Assembly (NCBI RefSeq): GCF_932526225.1
Contig: NC_064035.1
Coordinates: forward strand, 7,873,501-7,937,500
Reading direction: 5' to 3'
Source of the DNA: Nematostella vectensis
Taxonomy: Eukaryota; Cnidaria; Anthozoa; Actiniaria; Edwardsiidae
DNA length: 64,000 nt
Shown: positions 1-12,854 of the stretch, piece after piece
Layout: each line of letters starts with the position of its first letter
Position numbering within the stretch: position 1 is the first letter of the stretch
The notes under the pieces: generated by a model
What the model saw: the letters and a program-made list of their open reading frames with translations, nothing else
Database searches by the model: none
What the model was told of the DNA's origin: nothing
Translations under genes and position numbers: made by a program

Positions 1-3000
1 GACTAAATTCCTCAATTGACCAACAACACGTCGTTTTCCCTGGATAATACACGCGAAAAATATAGATCAAAAGAAATAGAAGCAAAATGCACATTTACAG
101 ATAGGGCATTGCGCGTGTAGGTTTTTATCAAAAAAATATAATGTTACAAGATGTATGATACAGAAAACGCTTATTTCCAGAAAAAAAAAATGGTTGCGAG
201 GAAAAACTCAATTTTTGCCCAAAGAGTTGAAAAGGAATGAAACTGCACTTGCCGGGCATCCAGGCGTCCTTAGGAATTCATTCAAGCCGTTAGTTACTGC
301 ACAGTATTTAAGTTTATGTTTATCGTTATGCTCACAGTCTTTTCTATTGTTTTCCTTTTCTAGTTTAACAAATAAGCCATCTCACAAGAATACAGCATTT
401 TCTTGATATTGCTGACATGAAACTTGAAACCCAACTTAAAAGGAAAGATAGTGGTTTGGGACGGTAGTAGAAAAGCAAACAAACGACTTGTTTCTAAGCA
501 TACGGAAACCGGAGTCCCTCTTTCGAGTGTTAAGTGTGACAAACGCCCGTTCAGTTTTTTTTGGGACTCGATTGTTAGAAGCCGGATGAGTAATTCAATA
601 TATGCTTACTTCCAAAGTGGCCACGGCGGTTACCAGAGAACCGTTAGAATAAGGAAGCGATAAAAGTTGAGTATACAAACTAAAATTTCAACTGATGCCG
701 CTTTTCGGTGGCTTGTGTTAAAAGAAAAGAGAAAAATTAACGCAAATCAGTGGATTAACCTTTAGAGGATTAAAACAGCGACCGAAATATAAGAGTATAA
801 ATATTTTTACGCCATCTGAAAAGCGTGAATTGGACAAAAAAGACCATTAGACTATAAATTTATTTGTTTTGTGTCCATTTTATCAAAGGAAAGCTATATC
901 TTGATTAAATATTATTTGAAAGGTGAATGAAATGACAAGGAATGATTCTAAATTCCTAGTACCTTCGTAAATTAATTTTTTTTTAAAACAGAGATCACGG
1001 TTCCTGTATCACTGGACTCCTCTATATAACAACGCGAGCTCTTATAGTTTTCGAAATTCGAGATAACCATGATAACAGAAAAATGGCAGTGGAATGGTCC
1101 GGATTTAAGACTTGTTTTTCTAAAAAAAAAACATTGGCATAATCATTTCTCGTTCTTAAGATGCATCTAAACACAAGCAAACATGAAAATTTTATTGCAA
1201 TTAAAGTGAATATTTTAGCAATAAGAAAGTTGAATAGTAGGTTTTCGTACAAGAAAGCCAGGATCGTATATACGCAAAGTTTCTTTTAGATAAAACGAAA
1301 CTAAATCTACTTTTGTAAATCTTAGAGCGGAATCTACTCAGACATTTTGCCAATATTTGTTCAAAAGCCCACAATCAATGTTTGGTTCGTCGCCCAGTTA
1401 GCTTTTATCGAACTCCTATCTTTTTTCGGAGGAACGACCGACTCATTGCTCATAGGTGCCGACTTCTCACGCCATTTTCCCAATTAGTAAAATATAATTT
1501 GAGTCAAAAGTGATATCTTTTAAGGCTAATCGAAAAAATCTCTGGTTTAAATGCTCCTCTGTTTCCAGATTAGATATATCTTATTACTGCCCAAGTTGGA
1601 ACCAGGGAGACCTTTCAGATTTAATTAGACAATAATTCGACTCTTAGGAAAGCATCTCTTAAGCTATTGTACTCGTAATCGTTCTTATAGCATTTTGAAA
1701 AGATAGATGTATAAAATAGCTTGACTTTTTATAACTGCCAATTTGACGCGTGATATAAAGAATGTGGTCTAGATTCGACAGAAGGCATAAAGTTACGAAA
1801 CCTGTATTATATTGTTAAAAAGGAGAGAGCCCCCAATCTCTTTTGGGTATCTACGCTGGATAATAGAAGGCTTACCATGAAACCTTATACCCAAAAGCTG
1901 GCTCACGCTTTACCTCCAAAATGGCTTCTCAATGCCGATCATCTGCGATAAGCCAATCAGCTCGCAGCACAGAAAGTGCACATCACTTTCGGTCAATCTT
2001 CAATAAAGACGCGGGACTATTAAGTGGCAGCACTTAGCAGCTGTTGGAGGGTGACACCGAAAAAATTCTATTCGCAAAGGCAAGGGCATGTTTACCTAAG
2101 ACAAATAAATTATCTCTAGCTAAACGTTATCGCCACTAGATAGAACTCGTTAAGTTCTCCTGATTAAAATCAACACAGAACAAGTCGGGCTTAATTAATT
2201 GGTTTTGTTTCGTTTTGTTCAGAAAGCACCAGTGGTAGAAAGACCGTAAAACACAAAGAAAGAGTATCCAGAAACTGTGCACGCGACGTGCAAGGCTTGA
2301 AGAGGTAAGCTAAGATGAACACGTTTACTTTGTTCTTGAGATTTCCATGCTATGTTTACCTAAATTATCACAATTCAAATATCGCCAAGTCTCTAACATT
2401 TGACTACGAGTAAGCGAGTCAATATTTGTCAATGAGAGAGAGAAATAAGCTGTATTTCAAGTCTTAAAGACTGACCTATGGTGGAAGCATAAAAAATAGT
2501 CGGAGCTTAGAAAAAGGGCCAAAAACAACTATTATGTACCAGGCAACAAAGAGCCGTGTCTGGAATTCCACGGGTTCTTATATAATGCACTTCGATATAT
2601 TTAATCGTGCTTGTACAAAACTTTGTGTCATTTTAAGGTACTAGTCTTTGCAAATAGTAAGTTACGCTTAGACTGATAGAAGCTCGTAATTACTATCAGA
2701 AACGCAAAAACAAATATTTTTTTTACAGATAAAGTTTGTATTTCTGCACACAAACTCGTAAGAGGTTTCTGCTTACCTTTCTAAAACATAAACTTTCAAC
2801 TATCATAATTATTTAGTTCTTCCTTATGTACTTTAAACTGTAATTTCTGCTAGAAAATAAATGAGTGACACTTTATTCTAGATTCAACAGCTTCTATTTC
2901 GCATTATAGTAGGCTTCGTGAAAATAAAGATAAAATCAAGTAGGGGTATAAATATTTGCAAACGCTCAGCAAATAGCCTCGGGTAGCAGACATAAGGGAG

Positions 3001-3339
3001 CTCAGTGTAAATAAAAGACAACACCCGAGAATTCCATCGTGCATTCCGCTGAAAGTCTATTTGCTTGCCACTTAAAGAACAAACACTTAATCAAACTGAT
3101 GATGGCGGATCAATCGTTTTGTAAGGTCCCCTACACACAATGCGATAGGCAGTGCTTGTCAAGGTGCAATTTTGAAACTCCGGTGTAGACAGCGCCTTGG
3201 TACACGTAGCAAGCAATCTTTTGGCGTTTGAACACATAGTTTTTATGAGTACAGGCCAATATCTCCTACGATGCTGGCGCCGTTTGCACGGTGCTTAAAA
3301 TAGGCCAATCAACTCTCCTGTGTTATTGAAAACACAACG
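1..3339. other. Gene-free AT-rich DNA
   Basis: No reading frame here exceeds about 83 codons and none resembles a known domain. I saw no convincing splice-site pairs, tRNA-like boxes or tandem repeats. It reads as ordinary AT-rich intergenic or intronic sequence. An exon shorter than about 100 bases could be missed by eye. Confidence 0.5.
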
Positions 3340-3447
3340 GTTTATTCGCAAGGAAACTTCAAAATAACAACCTACGAATTAAGACTGATATGTTATTGAC
3401 GATATTTGATTAAAAATATCTTGATTACTTGCTTGAATTAGAAGATG
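3340..3447 (+). repeat. Diverged dispersed repeat, copy 1
   Basis: This segment aligns by eye with 5363-5459 in the same orientation. Shared blocks include GGTTTATT-GCAAG near the start, ATTAACGATATTTTATT-like sequence in the middle, and the end TTGCTTGAATTAG. The copies differ by many substitutions and a small indel, so the duplication is old. The family is not recognised. Confidence 0.5.
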
Positions 3448-4504
3448 GAAACGGGTGTTTTGTGTGATTCGCCATTGAGCGGGAGCCTAAAATGGCGGCG
3501 TAATTGGCATTCTTTGATGTTTACGTTAGTGCGGATGCTTGTAGCAAAAAAGCTGTAAGTTGGAAAGAGCGGGTTGTAGGCCGATAGTCTGCGCGCGCTT
3601 TTTTGTTAATCGAATGAGGGCGTCGCGAGCATGATTCAATTTGTGAAGCGGGACTTTGAAAGCTCAAGGCGGTGAAATACGAGATGAGTTCTCGAGAGCA
3701 CTAACTTAACAAACGGGATTCAGTTTCGGGGTATTTATTCACTGAGTATCATAGAAACAAAATCACAACTTATCATTGCAAAGAAAATTTCCACTGTAGC
3801 CCTTCGATGCTAATGCCATCTTCCTCATCAGAAATGCTCTTGCTGACTTAAACGAATATTTAAGAAGACACGAAAAATGTTTTACATTTGTTTCTTTGAA
3901 TATGCATGTTTTGCGTATTTTGAATGAATCGCTGTGAATTTTAGACATGATTTTTATGATATATGATATCCGTATGATATAAGAAACTATTGCCATTAGC
4001 AGCTTACTTCGTCAAGTCGACGAAAACAGCGGCTAAGAGAACGCGCACCGGGCAACAGTCAAGAACGACCCGAAAACAAAGCTCCCAACAAAAAAAAACC
4101 ATCACATAAGCAAAAAAATATTTCCACAGAAGTCAAAACGCTCTCGAGCTTTTTTATTGTCAAAATATCATCGAAAATTTAACATTTTTTGTGAAGAATA
4201 TCTCAATCTATACTTTCAATTTCATTTCCTGCTCTTAAGGGTTAGAAATCCTTTTTTTCTTTTATCTACATCCTTACTTTTCGTTTAAAATTTCATCTGA
4301 AAATCTCTCCCCCCCCCTTTGTGACTGAACCGGCGCGATTAATCTTGAGAGCATGCGTTCATAACGATAAAACCCTAAGAAAACCTTTTAAAGCTTCGAT
4401 CTCACTAATTACCATTAACGTTGGTCTTGCTTCTAGTTTTTATGCCAAAATGCTTTTATTACAGCTCCCGATGGAATTTATTTTGCTTATTTCTGAAAAA
4501 TAAA

Positions 4505-4702
4505 AACGTGTAAAAATAACCTTAAGCGATTATAAGTAAACGCGTAACAAACAACGGTAAGTGATTATGGAAAACGCATAAAAAATAGCCGTAGGGATTA
4601 TAAGAAAACGCGTAAAAATAACCGTGGGTGATTATAAGAAAACGCATAAAAATAACCGTAGGTGATTACAAGAAAACGTGTAAGAAATAACCGTAGGTGA
4701 TT
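4505..4702 (+). repeat. Short minisatellite, about 41-43 bp unit, ~5 copies
   Basis: Successive units share the core AACCGTAGGTGATTATAAG followed by AAAACGCGTAA. The unit length drifts between about 40 and 43 bases, and the first copy is the most diverged. It contains no coding signal. Confidence 0.75.
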
Positions 4703-5362
4703 ATACTCAACTAATGTGTGACTGAATTAAGTGATTCGAGTCTGGAGGGCGCCTACTAAACATTTATAGGTAGCAGCTAAGATTCTGAGTCAAACACCGT
4801 CAATATACTGCAGGTGAGGTCAGATAAGACCAATAAAAATCATATTCGATGCAGTCTAGATGTGAAAATCTCACTTTTATATCGTCGGCGTTACCTCACC
4901 GCCCTGCCGTCTTGTAAAGCCATAAGAAATGCCCTATCTAAATTGTTATGTCTTTACCTGTGAAAGCTTCATAAGTAGTTAAGTCTATGTGTCTGGCTTT
5001 TCCAAGAAAAAAAAAAACACTCACCAGCAACCTCATAAATAGAAACTCAATAATGGCCCACTACAAAATTTAAAGACTTCCAATACAAACAACTATTTGT
5101 TTGTTTTGGTGAAAACATTACAAATACTTGGACATAGCTGAGAGTTTCCGTTTTCAAATTGATTGGCGAAAGACACACAAGGGGTGTAGAGTCAATAAAA
5201 AGAGGCGTTTTAACATAACAAGGCAAACAAGCACTTCAAAGCTAGTGGGGAAATACGGATAGCAGACATCGCCCGTTGATTTATTTTCCTTGGAAACCAC
5301 AATAGGAAAAGCTGTATACACACGCGTAACTTAAAGAATGTCCTTTATTATTTAAAATCCAT

Positions 5363-5459
5363 AGGTTTATTTGCAAGAAAATAACCATCCACGATTTAAG
5401 TTTAATATCTTATTAACGATATTTTATTGAAAGCATCTCGGTCATTTGCTTGAATTAGC
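5363..5459 (+). repeat. Diverged dispersed repeat, copy 2
   Basis: This is the partner of the copy at 3340-3447, about 2 kb away in direct orientation, and it ends in the same TTGCTTGAATTAG block. It may be part of a longer, older interspersed element whose ends cannot be seen. Confidence 0.5.
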
Positions 5460-5670
5460 CGTTAGAAATGGATTCTTCAGAAAATAATTCTTCTTTGTGT
5501 GGGCCACCTAAACCTGACCGAAATTACAACCAAAGCTAATGACTGATACCAGCTATCATTCTAAGTTAAACACCATCTCTTTTATCCCTCCATTATTTGG
5601 CGTTTATTTTATTTCACAATTTTCCCACATCATTAAACAACAACTCTAGTAAAACGCGAGCTCTGATTGG

Positions 5671-5808
5671 TTCTTTTGCTCAATTTAAATTTATTTTCTC
5701 TCGCCAAGCATTATCACTAGTTTCAGCTCAGTATGCTCGCGACCCCTGTGACGTCATAGATCGTATTTTTTGTACTTAATTTTCTTTAGGTGGTTGCTTT
5801 TATAAGCC
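5671..5808 (+). promoter_or_regulatory. Candidate promoter (CCAAT, CRE and TATA-like boxes)
   Basis: An inverted CCAAT box (ATTGG) near 5676 is followed by a perfect cAMP-response-element palindrome TGACGTCA at 5749-5756. A TATA-like TTTATAAG follows at about 5799. The order and spacing are those of an RNA polymerase II core promoter on the + strand. No convincing gene follows. The 63-codon frame starting at 5827 has no recognisable domain, so this may be chance or the start of a non-coding transcript. Confidence 0.25.
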
Positions 5809-5809
5809 A

Positions 5810-7875
5810 TTGTAACAAATGTACTTATGAACTCCCTACGGTTCGGGTCGGGTCAGGTACAACCAACCACGCTGGCCACAACAACAGATTTCACAATAAC
5901 AAAAACCGCTAGTTTCCATGTAGGGCGTAGGATTCACAATACAATAGATTACATAACAGTTACAAAAAACATAACAATACAAAAAAATACAATACGATTA
6001 CATAACACAGAGGTCTAAGCAGTTATCATCCAAATATTATCATTGATTCTTGTGAACCATGGATGCAGTTAGTTATTCAGAATTCCTTTTCAAATGAAAC
6101 ACAAGAAAATCGATGATCCATCATTGCCTTCATTCGAAAAAGAGGTGCGAAATAAAGGACAATTCACGACCGAAAAGAGGTCTGGGAGATGAAAGCAAGC
6201 ATCACTTACAAAGATGGCAAAGTCGTTTGCTTGTCCAAGTTTTTGAGCTCACGAAACTTAGCACTTTCACAACAGAAGTCACAACAGAATGACAGATAAG
6301 AAGCTCTTTATATATAGACTTTTCAATTAATATAGGTGCATAATTTAAAAGCAATAAACAAATTTCCATAAACAACAAGCAAATTAAAAATAAGTAAATA
6401 TGTTGTGCACTCGTGTGCCAAGTTATATAAATATATGTTTTAGAAATTTGGCATGATACTTCTGAATTTTACCAGAAAGCGCAATCGCTTGTTTCGCATT
6501 CCTTTTTCTTGACATTTCAAAATTTCTCATTCACTACATTTATTACCGGCATGACCGCGTGTCACATTGTGGCCAGATCTCATCAAACTCATAACTCAAA
6601 CTTTCCTTCTTTTACAGTGTTTGGTAAGCAAACAATAGCAAAACCCAGGCTTGAACGGGTAACAGCGTTAAATATTAAAATTTCATTAAACTTCTTTGTA
6701 GTCCCACCCACCATAAACGAGGTCAAGAAACGACCAGAAACCTCTTGTCAATCATAACCTAACTAAAATCTGAAGGAAATGCCATGATAATCAGCTGCGT
6801 AAAGAAGAGCTAGTTTACAGTGATGTTACTCAATGTATAGCTTCCTTAACACAAAAAGTTGTGCTGAAAGTCAAGGGTAGGGGTGGTTGATCTGGGTCAG
6901 CGGGCGACGAGGTAAGTACAAACAACATGGAGCAGGAGGGACGTGTTTCTTTGTCTGAATCACAGATTTTTTTTCTGGTTAAGATACGGATCATTTATTG
7001 TTCACAAAAGGGGTACCGGCCAAATGCGACAATAGCACGCTTAGACGTATTTGTTTGAATATCATTTATTTACTTGAGCAATATTAAGTAAGGAGAACGT
7101 CAACGATGGTTTGCCTTTTGAACTATCATAACCTCAATTTTGACCTGTTCTATCTGTACTTTAGACAGAAACAAAAGGAGAGATACTGGTTATTGTATGT
7201 TGAAATGGTTCCAATGAAATGTGGAGAGAACAAAGAATGCTTGCAAACACCGTTAATTGATGAACACGATAGAAAAACAAATGTTTACGGACTGGTTGCT
7301 TCGTCAAACACATTTACGACGATTTGTTCTCTTACTTATATTTTTTAGAACTATTAAAATCCTTTTATTTTTTTTCTCCCTTTAACACATTGACACCACA
7401 ACCGGCCTGTACCGGCTTTGAGAAGTACCCACAACAAAAATAGACACAACGAGATGAAGAAATTTAGGCATCAGTCTAAGGGATAAATGGTCTTGAAGAT
7501 ATGCATCCACCCAAGGTGATAGCAACTACTCTTTAGACAAATAATAGCTCAGGTTCTTTTAAAAATTTAAAATCGAATAAGAAATAACAGCAGAATCAAC
7601 CCTTCCATCAACCCCTTCGCAAACTTCCACACAAGGGAGAGAGATCAGCAAACACAGCTCAAGACACAAATAGACACCTTTACTCTGATCCTCCATATCC
7701 ATTCACATGGTCTCAAAACGCAATGTACACTTCGCAAAATCTTCAGAAACCATCTTGCTGCAATACAGATTGCAAAGCATTTGGGGAGACGTGCAAAACT
7801 CATGAGGGAGGGGTGGCAGTCAACATGCCTTTCCCAAAAGTCAGACAGTTCATTATAAGGTCCTCTCTCTATAAG
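5810..7875. other. Gene-free stretch before the 27-bp array
   Basis: Short open frames of up to 82 codons occur, but none has a recognisable domain, a signal peptide of note or coding-like composition. No repeat or mobile element is evident. Confidence 0.45.
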
Positions 7876-10800
7876 GCCCTGAGCCAGTAAGGGTGCACAC
7901 AGGCCATGACCCAGTATTGGTGTACACATACCCTGAGCCAGTAAGGGTGAACACAGGTCATGACCCAGTAAGGGTGTACACAGGCCATGACCCAGTAAGG
8001 GTGTACACAGGCCCTGAGCCAGTAAGGGTGAACACAGGTCATGACCCAGTAAGGGTGTACACATACCCTGAGCCAGTAAGGGTGCACACAGGCCATGACC
8101 CAGTAAGGGTGTACACATGACCTGACCCAGTAAGGGTGAACACAGGCCCTGACCCAGTAAGGGTGCACACAGGCCCGGACCCAGTAAGGGTGAACAAATA
8201 CCCTGAGCCAGTAAGGGTGCACACAGGCCCTGACCCAGTAAGGGTGAACACAGGCCGTGACCCAGTAAGGGTGTACACAGGTCATGACCCAGTAAGGGTG
8301 TACACAGGCCATGACCCAGTAAGGGTGTACACAGGCCGTGACCCAGTGAGGGTGTACACAGGTCATGACCCAGTAAGGGTGTAAACAGGCATTGACCCAG
8401 TAAGGGTGAACACAGGCCCTGACACAGTAAGGGTGTACACAGGCCCTGACCCAGTAAGGGTGTACACAGGCCCTGACCCAGTAAGGGTGAACACAGGCCC
8501 TGACCCAGTGAGGGTGAACACAGGCCCTGACCCAGTGAGGGTGTACACATACCCTGACCCAGTGAGGGTGTACACAGGCCCTGACCCAGTAAGGGTGCAC
8601 GCAGGCATTGACCCAGTAAGGGTGTACACAGGCCCTGACCCAGTAAGGGTGTGGACAGGCCCTGACCCAGTAAGGGTGTACACAGGCCCTGACCCAGTAA
8701 GGGTGAACACAGGCCGTGACCCAGTAAGGGTGTACACAGGCCCTGACCCAGTAAGGGTGTACACAGGTCATGACCCAGTAAGGGTGTACACAGGTCATGA
8801 CCCAGTAAGGGTGCACACAGGCCCTGACCCAGTAAGGGTGTACACATACCCTGACCCAGTAAGGGTGTACACATACCCTGACCCAGTAATATTGTACACA
8901 GGTCCTGACCCAGTAAGGGTGAACACAGGCCCTGACCCAGTGAGGGTGTACACATACCCTGACCCAGTGAGGGTGTACACAGGCCCTGACCCAGTAAGGG
9001 TGCACACAGGCATTGACCCAGTAAGGGTGTACACAGGCCCTGACCCAGTAAGGGTGTGGACAGGCCCTGACCCAGTAAGGGTGTACACAGGCCCTGACCC
9101 AGTAAGGGTGAACACAGGCCGTGACCCAGTAAGGGTGTACACAGGCCCTGACCCAGTAAGGGTGTACACAAGTCATGACCCAGTAAGGGTGTACACAGGT
9201 CATGACCCAGTAAGGGTGCACACAGGCCCTGACCCAGTAAGGGTGTACACATACCCTGACCCAGTAAGGGTGTACACATACCCTGACCCAGTAATATTGT
9301 ACACAGGTCCTGACCCAGTATGGGTGTACACAGGCCATGACCCAGTAAGGGTGTCCACAGGCCGTGACCCAGTAAGGGTGTACACAGGCCCTGACCCAGT
9401 AAAAGTGTACACAGGCCCTGACCCAGTAAGGGTGCACACAGGCCCTGACCCAGTAAGGGTGAACACAGGCCCTGACCCAGTAAGGACGTACACAGGTCAT
9501 GACCCAGTAAGGGTGTACACAGGCCATGACACAGTAAGGGTGCACACAGGCCATGACACAGTAAGGGTGCACACAGGCCCTGGCCCAGTAAGGGTGTACA
9601 CAGGCCCTGACCCAGTAAGGGTGTACACAGGCCCTGACCCAGTAAGGGTGTACACAGGTCATGACCCAGTAAGGGTGTACACAGGCCCTGACCCAGTAAG
9701 GGTGTACACAGGCCCTGACCCAGTAAGGGTGCACACAGGCCCTGACCCAGTAAGGGTGTACACAGGCCCTGACCCAGTAAGGATGTGCATAAGCCAGGGT
9801 GTGCACAGCCCTGACCCAGTAAGGGTGTGCACAGGCCATGATCCAGTAAGGGTGTACACAGGCCCTGACCCAGTAAGGGTGTACACATACCCTTACCCAG
9901 TAAGAGTGTACACAGGCCCTGACCCAGTAAGGGTGTACACAGGCCATGACCCAGTAAGGGTGTACACAGGCCCTGACCCAGTAAGGGTGAAAACAGGCCC
10001 TGACCCAGTAAGGGTGCACACATACCCTGACCCAGTAAGGGTGAAAACAGGCCCTGACCCAGTAAGGGTGCACACATACCCTGACCCAGTAAGGGTGTAC
10101 ACAGGCATTGACCTAATAAGGGTGTACACCCATGACCCAGTAAGGATGAAAACAGGCCCTGACCCAGTAAGGGTGTACACATGACCTGACCCACTAAGGT
10201 TGTACACAGGCCATGACCCAGTAAATGTGTACACAGGCCCTGACCCAGTAAGGGTGTACACAGGCCATGACCCAGTAAGGGTGTACACAGGCATTGACCC
10301 AGTAAGGGTTTACACAGGTCCTGACCCAGTAAGGGTGCACACAGGCCGTGGCCCAGTAAGGGTGTACACAGGCCCTGACCCAGTAATTGTGCACACAGGC
10401 CCTGACCCAGTAAGGGTGTACACAGGCCGTGACCCAGTAAGGGTGTACACAGGCCCTGACCCAGTAAGGGTGTACACAGGCCCTGACCCAGTAATTGTGC
10501 ACACAGGCCCTGACCCAGTAAGGGTGTACACAGGCCCTGACCCAGTAAGGGTGTACACAGGCCCTGACCCAGTAAGGGTGCACACAGGCATTGACCCAGT
10601 AAGGGTGTACACAGGCCCTGACCCAGTAAGGGTGTAGACAGGCCCTGACCCAGTAAGGGTGTACACAGGCCGTGACCCAGTAAGGGTGCACACAGGCCCT
10701 GACCCAGTAAGGGTGTACACAGGCCCTGACCCAGTAAGGGTGCACACAGGTCATGACCCAGTAAGGGTGTACACAGGTCATGACCCAGTAAGGGTGTACA

Positions 10801-12704
10801 CAGGCCCTGACCCAGTAAGGGTGCACACAGGCCCTGACCCAGTAAGGGTGTACACAGTTCATGACCCAGTAAGGGTGTACACAGGCCATGACCCAGTAAG
10901 GGTGTACACAGGCCCTGACCCAGTAAGGGTGTACACAGGTCATGACCCAGTAAGGGTGTACACAGGCCCTGACCCAGTAAGGGTGTACACAGGCCCTGAC
11001 CCAGTAAGGGTGCACACAGGCCCTGACCCAGTAAGGGTGTACACAGGCCCTGACCCAGTAAGGATGTGCATAAGCCAGGGTGTGCACAGCCCTGACCCAG
11101 TAAGGGTGTGCACAGGCCATGATCCAGTAAGGGTGTACACAGGCCCTGACCCAGTAAGGGTGTACACATACCCTTACCCAGTAAGAGTGTACACAGGCCC
11201 TGACCCAGTAAGGGTGTACACAGGCCATGACCCAGTAAGGGTGTACACAGGCCCTGACCCAGTAAGGGTGAAAACAGGCCCTGACCCAGTAAGGGTGAAA
11301 ACAGGCCCTGACCCAGTAAGGGTGCACACATACCCTGACCCAGTAAGGGTGTACACAGGCATTGACCCAGTAAGGGTGTACACAGGCCCTGACCCAGTAA
11401 GGATGTGCATAAGCCAGGGTGTGCACAGCCCTGACCCAGTAAGGGTGTGCACAGGCCATGATCCAGTAAGGGTGTACACAGGCCCTGACCCAGTAAGGGT
11501 GTACACATACCCTTACCCAGTAAGAGTGTACACAGGCCCTGACCCAGTAAGGGTGTACACAGGCCATGACCCAGTAAGGGTGTACACAGGCCCTGACCCA
11601 GTAAGGGTGAAAACAGGCCCTGACCCAGTAAGGGTGAAAACAGGCCCTGACCCAGTAAGGGTGCACACATACCCTGACCCAGTAAGGGTGTACACAGGCA
11701 TTGACCTAATAAGGGTGTACACCCATGACCCAGTAAGGGTGAAAACAGGTCCTGACCCAGTAAGGGTGTACACATGACCTGACCCACTAAGGTTGTACAC
11801 AGGCCATGACCCAGTAAATGTGTACACAGGCCCTGACCCAGTAAGGGTGTACACAGGCCATGACCCAGTAAGGGTGTACACAGGCATTGACCCAGTAAGG
11901 GTTTACACAGGTCCTGACCCAGTAAGGGTGCACACAGGCCGTGACCCAGTAAGGGTGTACACAGGCCCTGACCCAGTAATTGTGCACACAGGCCCTGACC
12001 CAGTAAGGGTGTACACAGGCCGTGACCCAGTAAGGGTGTACACAGGCCCTGACCCAGTAAGGGTGTACACAGGCCCTGACCCAGTAATTGTGCACACAGG
12101 CCCTGACCCAGTAAGGGTGTACACAGGCCCTGACCCAGTAAGGGTGTACACAGGCCCTGACCCAGTAAGGGTGCACACAGGCATTGACCCAGTAAGGGTG
12201 TACACAGGCCCTGACCCAGTAAGGGTGTAGACAGGCCCTGACCCAGTAAGGGTGTACACAGGCCGTGACCCAGTAAGGGTGCACACAGGCCCTGACCCAG
12301 TAAGGGTGTACACAGGCCCTGACCCAGTAAGGGTGCACACAGGTCATGACCCAGTAAGGGTGTACACAGGTCATGACCCAGTAAGGGTGTACACAGGCCC
12401 TGACCCAGTAAGGGTGCACACAGGCCCTGACCCAGTAAGGGTGTACACAGTTCATGACCCAGTAAGGGTGTACACAGGCCATGACCCAGTAAGGGTGTAC
12501 ACAGGCCCTGACCCAGTGAGGATGTACACAGGTCATGACCCAGTAAGGGTGTACACAGGCTCTGACCCAGTAAGGGTGTACACAGGTCATGACCCAGTAA
12601 GGGTGTACACAGGCCCTGACCCAGTAAGGGTGTACACAGGCCCTGACCCAGTAAGGGTGTACACAGGCCCTGACCCAGTAAGGGTGTACACAGGCCATGA
12701 CTAA
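7876..12704 (+). repeat. Large 27-bp minisatellite array (~179 copies)
   Basis: The unit is 27 bases: CCCAGTAAGGGTG, then TACACAGG, then CCCTGA. Variants are mostly single changes such as TACACA to CACACA or AACACA, and CCCTGA to CATGA. A few units have odd length, for example the 42-base variant containing GGATGTGCATAAGCC at 9781, 11062 and 11401. Because 27 is a multiple of three and most frames lack stops, very long open frames run through it. The largest is 1380 codons on the minus strand and encodes a nine-residue GLCTPLLGQ-type repeat; another is 592 codons on the plus strand. I regard these as non-coding. The array is internally duplicated in blocks (separate entry). Confidence 0.97.
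9781..12530 (+). repeat. Higher-order duplication inside the 27-bp array
   Basis: The block 9781-10937 recurs at 11401-12530. The rare variant units recur in the same order: GGATGTGCATAAGCC, a short 24-base unit with TACACCCATGACC, GACCTGACCCACTAAGGTTG, and CAGTAATTGTGCACAC. The offset over the second part is 1593 bases, or 59 units; over the first part it is 1620, or 60 units, so one unit was gained or lost. A smaller block duplication of 405 bases (15 units) is seen near 8406-8800 versus 8810-9200. This is segmental expansion by unequal exchange or replication slippage, not only single-unit slippage. Confidence 0.85.
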
Positions 12705-12854
12705 TTCCTTAGTATCTTAATCTCGCGTTTTTTTTTCTTTTTTGGCTTTATGAATTTTTGGCGTAGTTCTCATAGCCGTCATAGGGCGGTTGAGGTGTCA
12801 ATGGTTTAATGCCTGGGTGGATAATATGCGGATACATAAGAAAATCGACAAAGT

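Noticed and set aside
7645-12704. Very long open frames on both strands (1380, 734, 592, 490 and 372 codons) as giant repeat proteins
   Set aside because: They are translations of a 27-bp tandem repeat whose length is a multiple of three. All minus frames are open at once and the peptides are unlike any known repeat domain.
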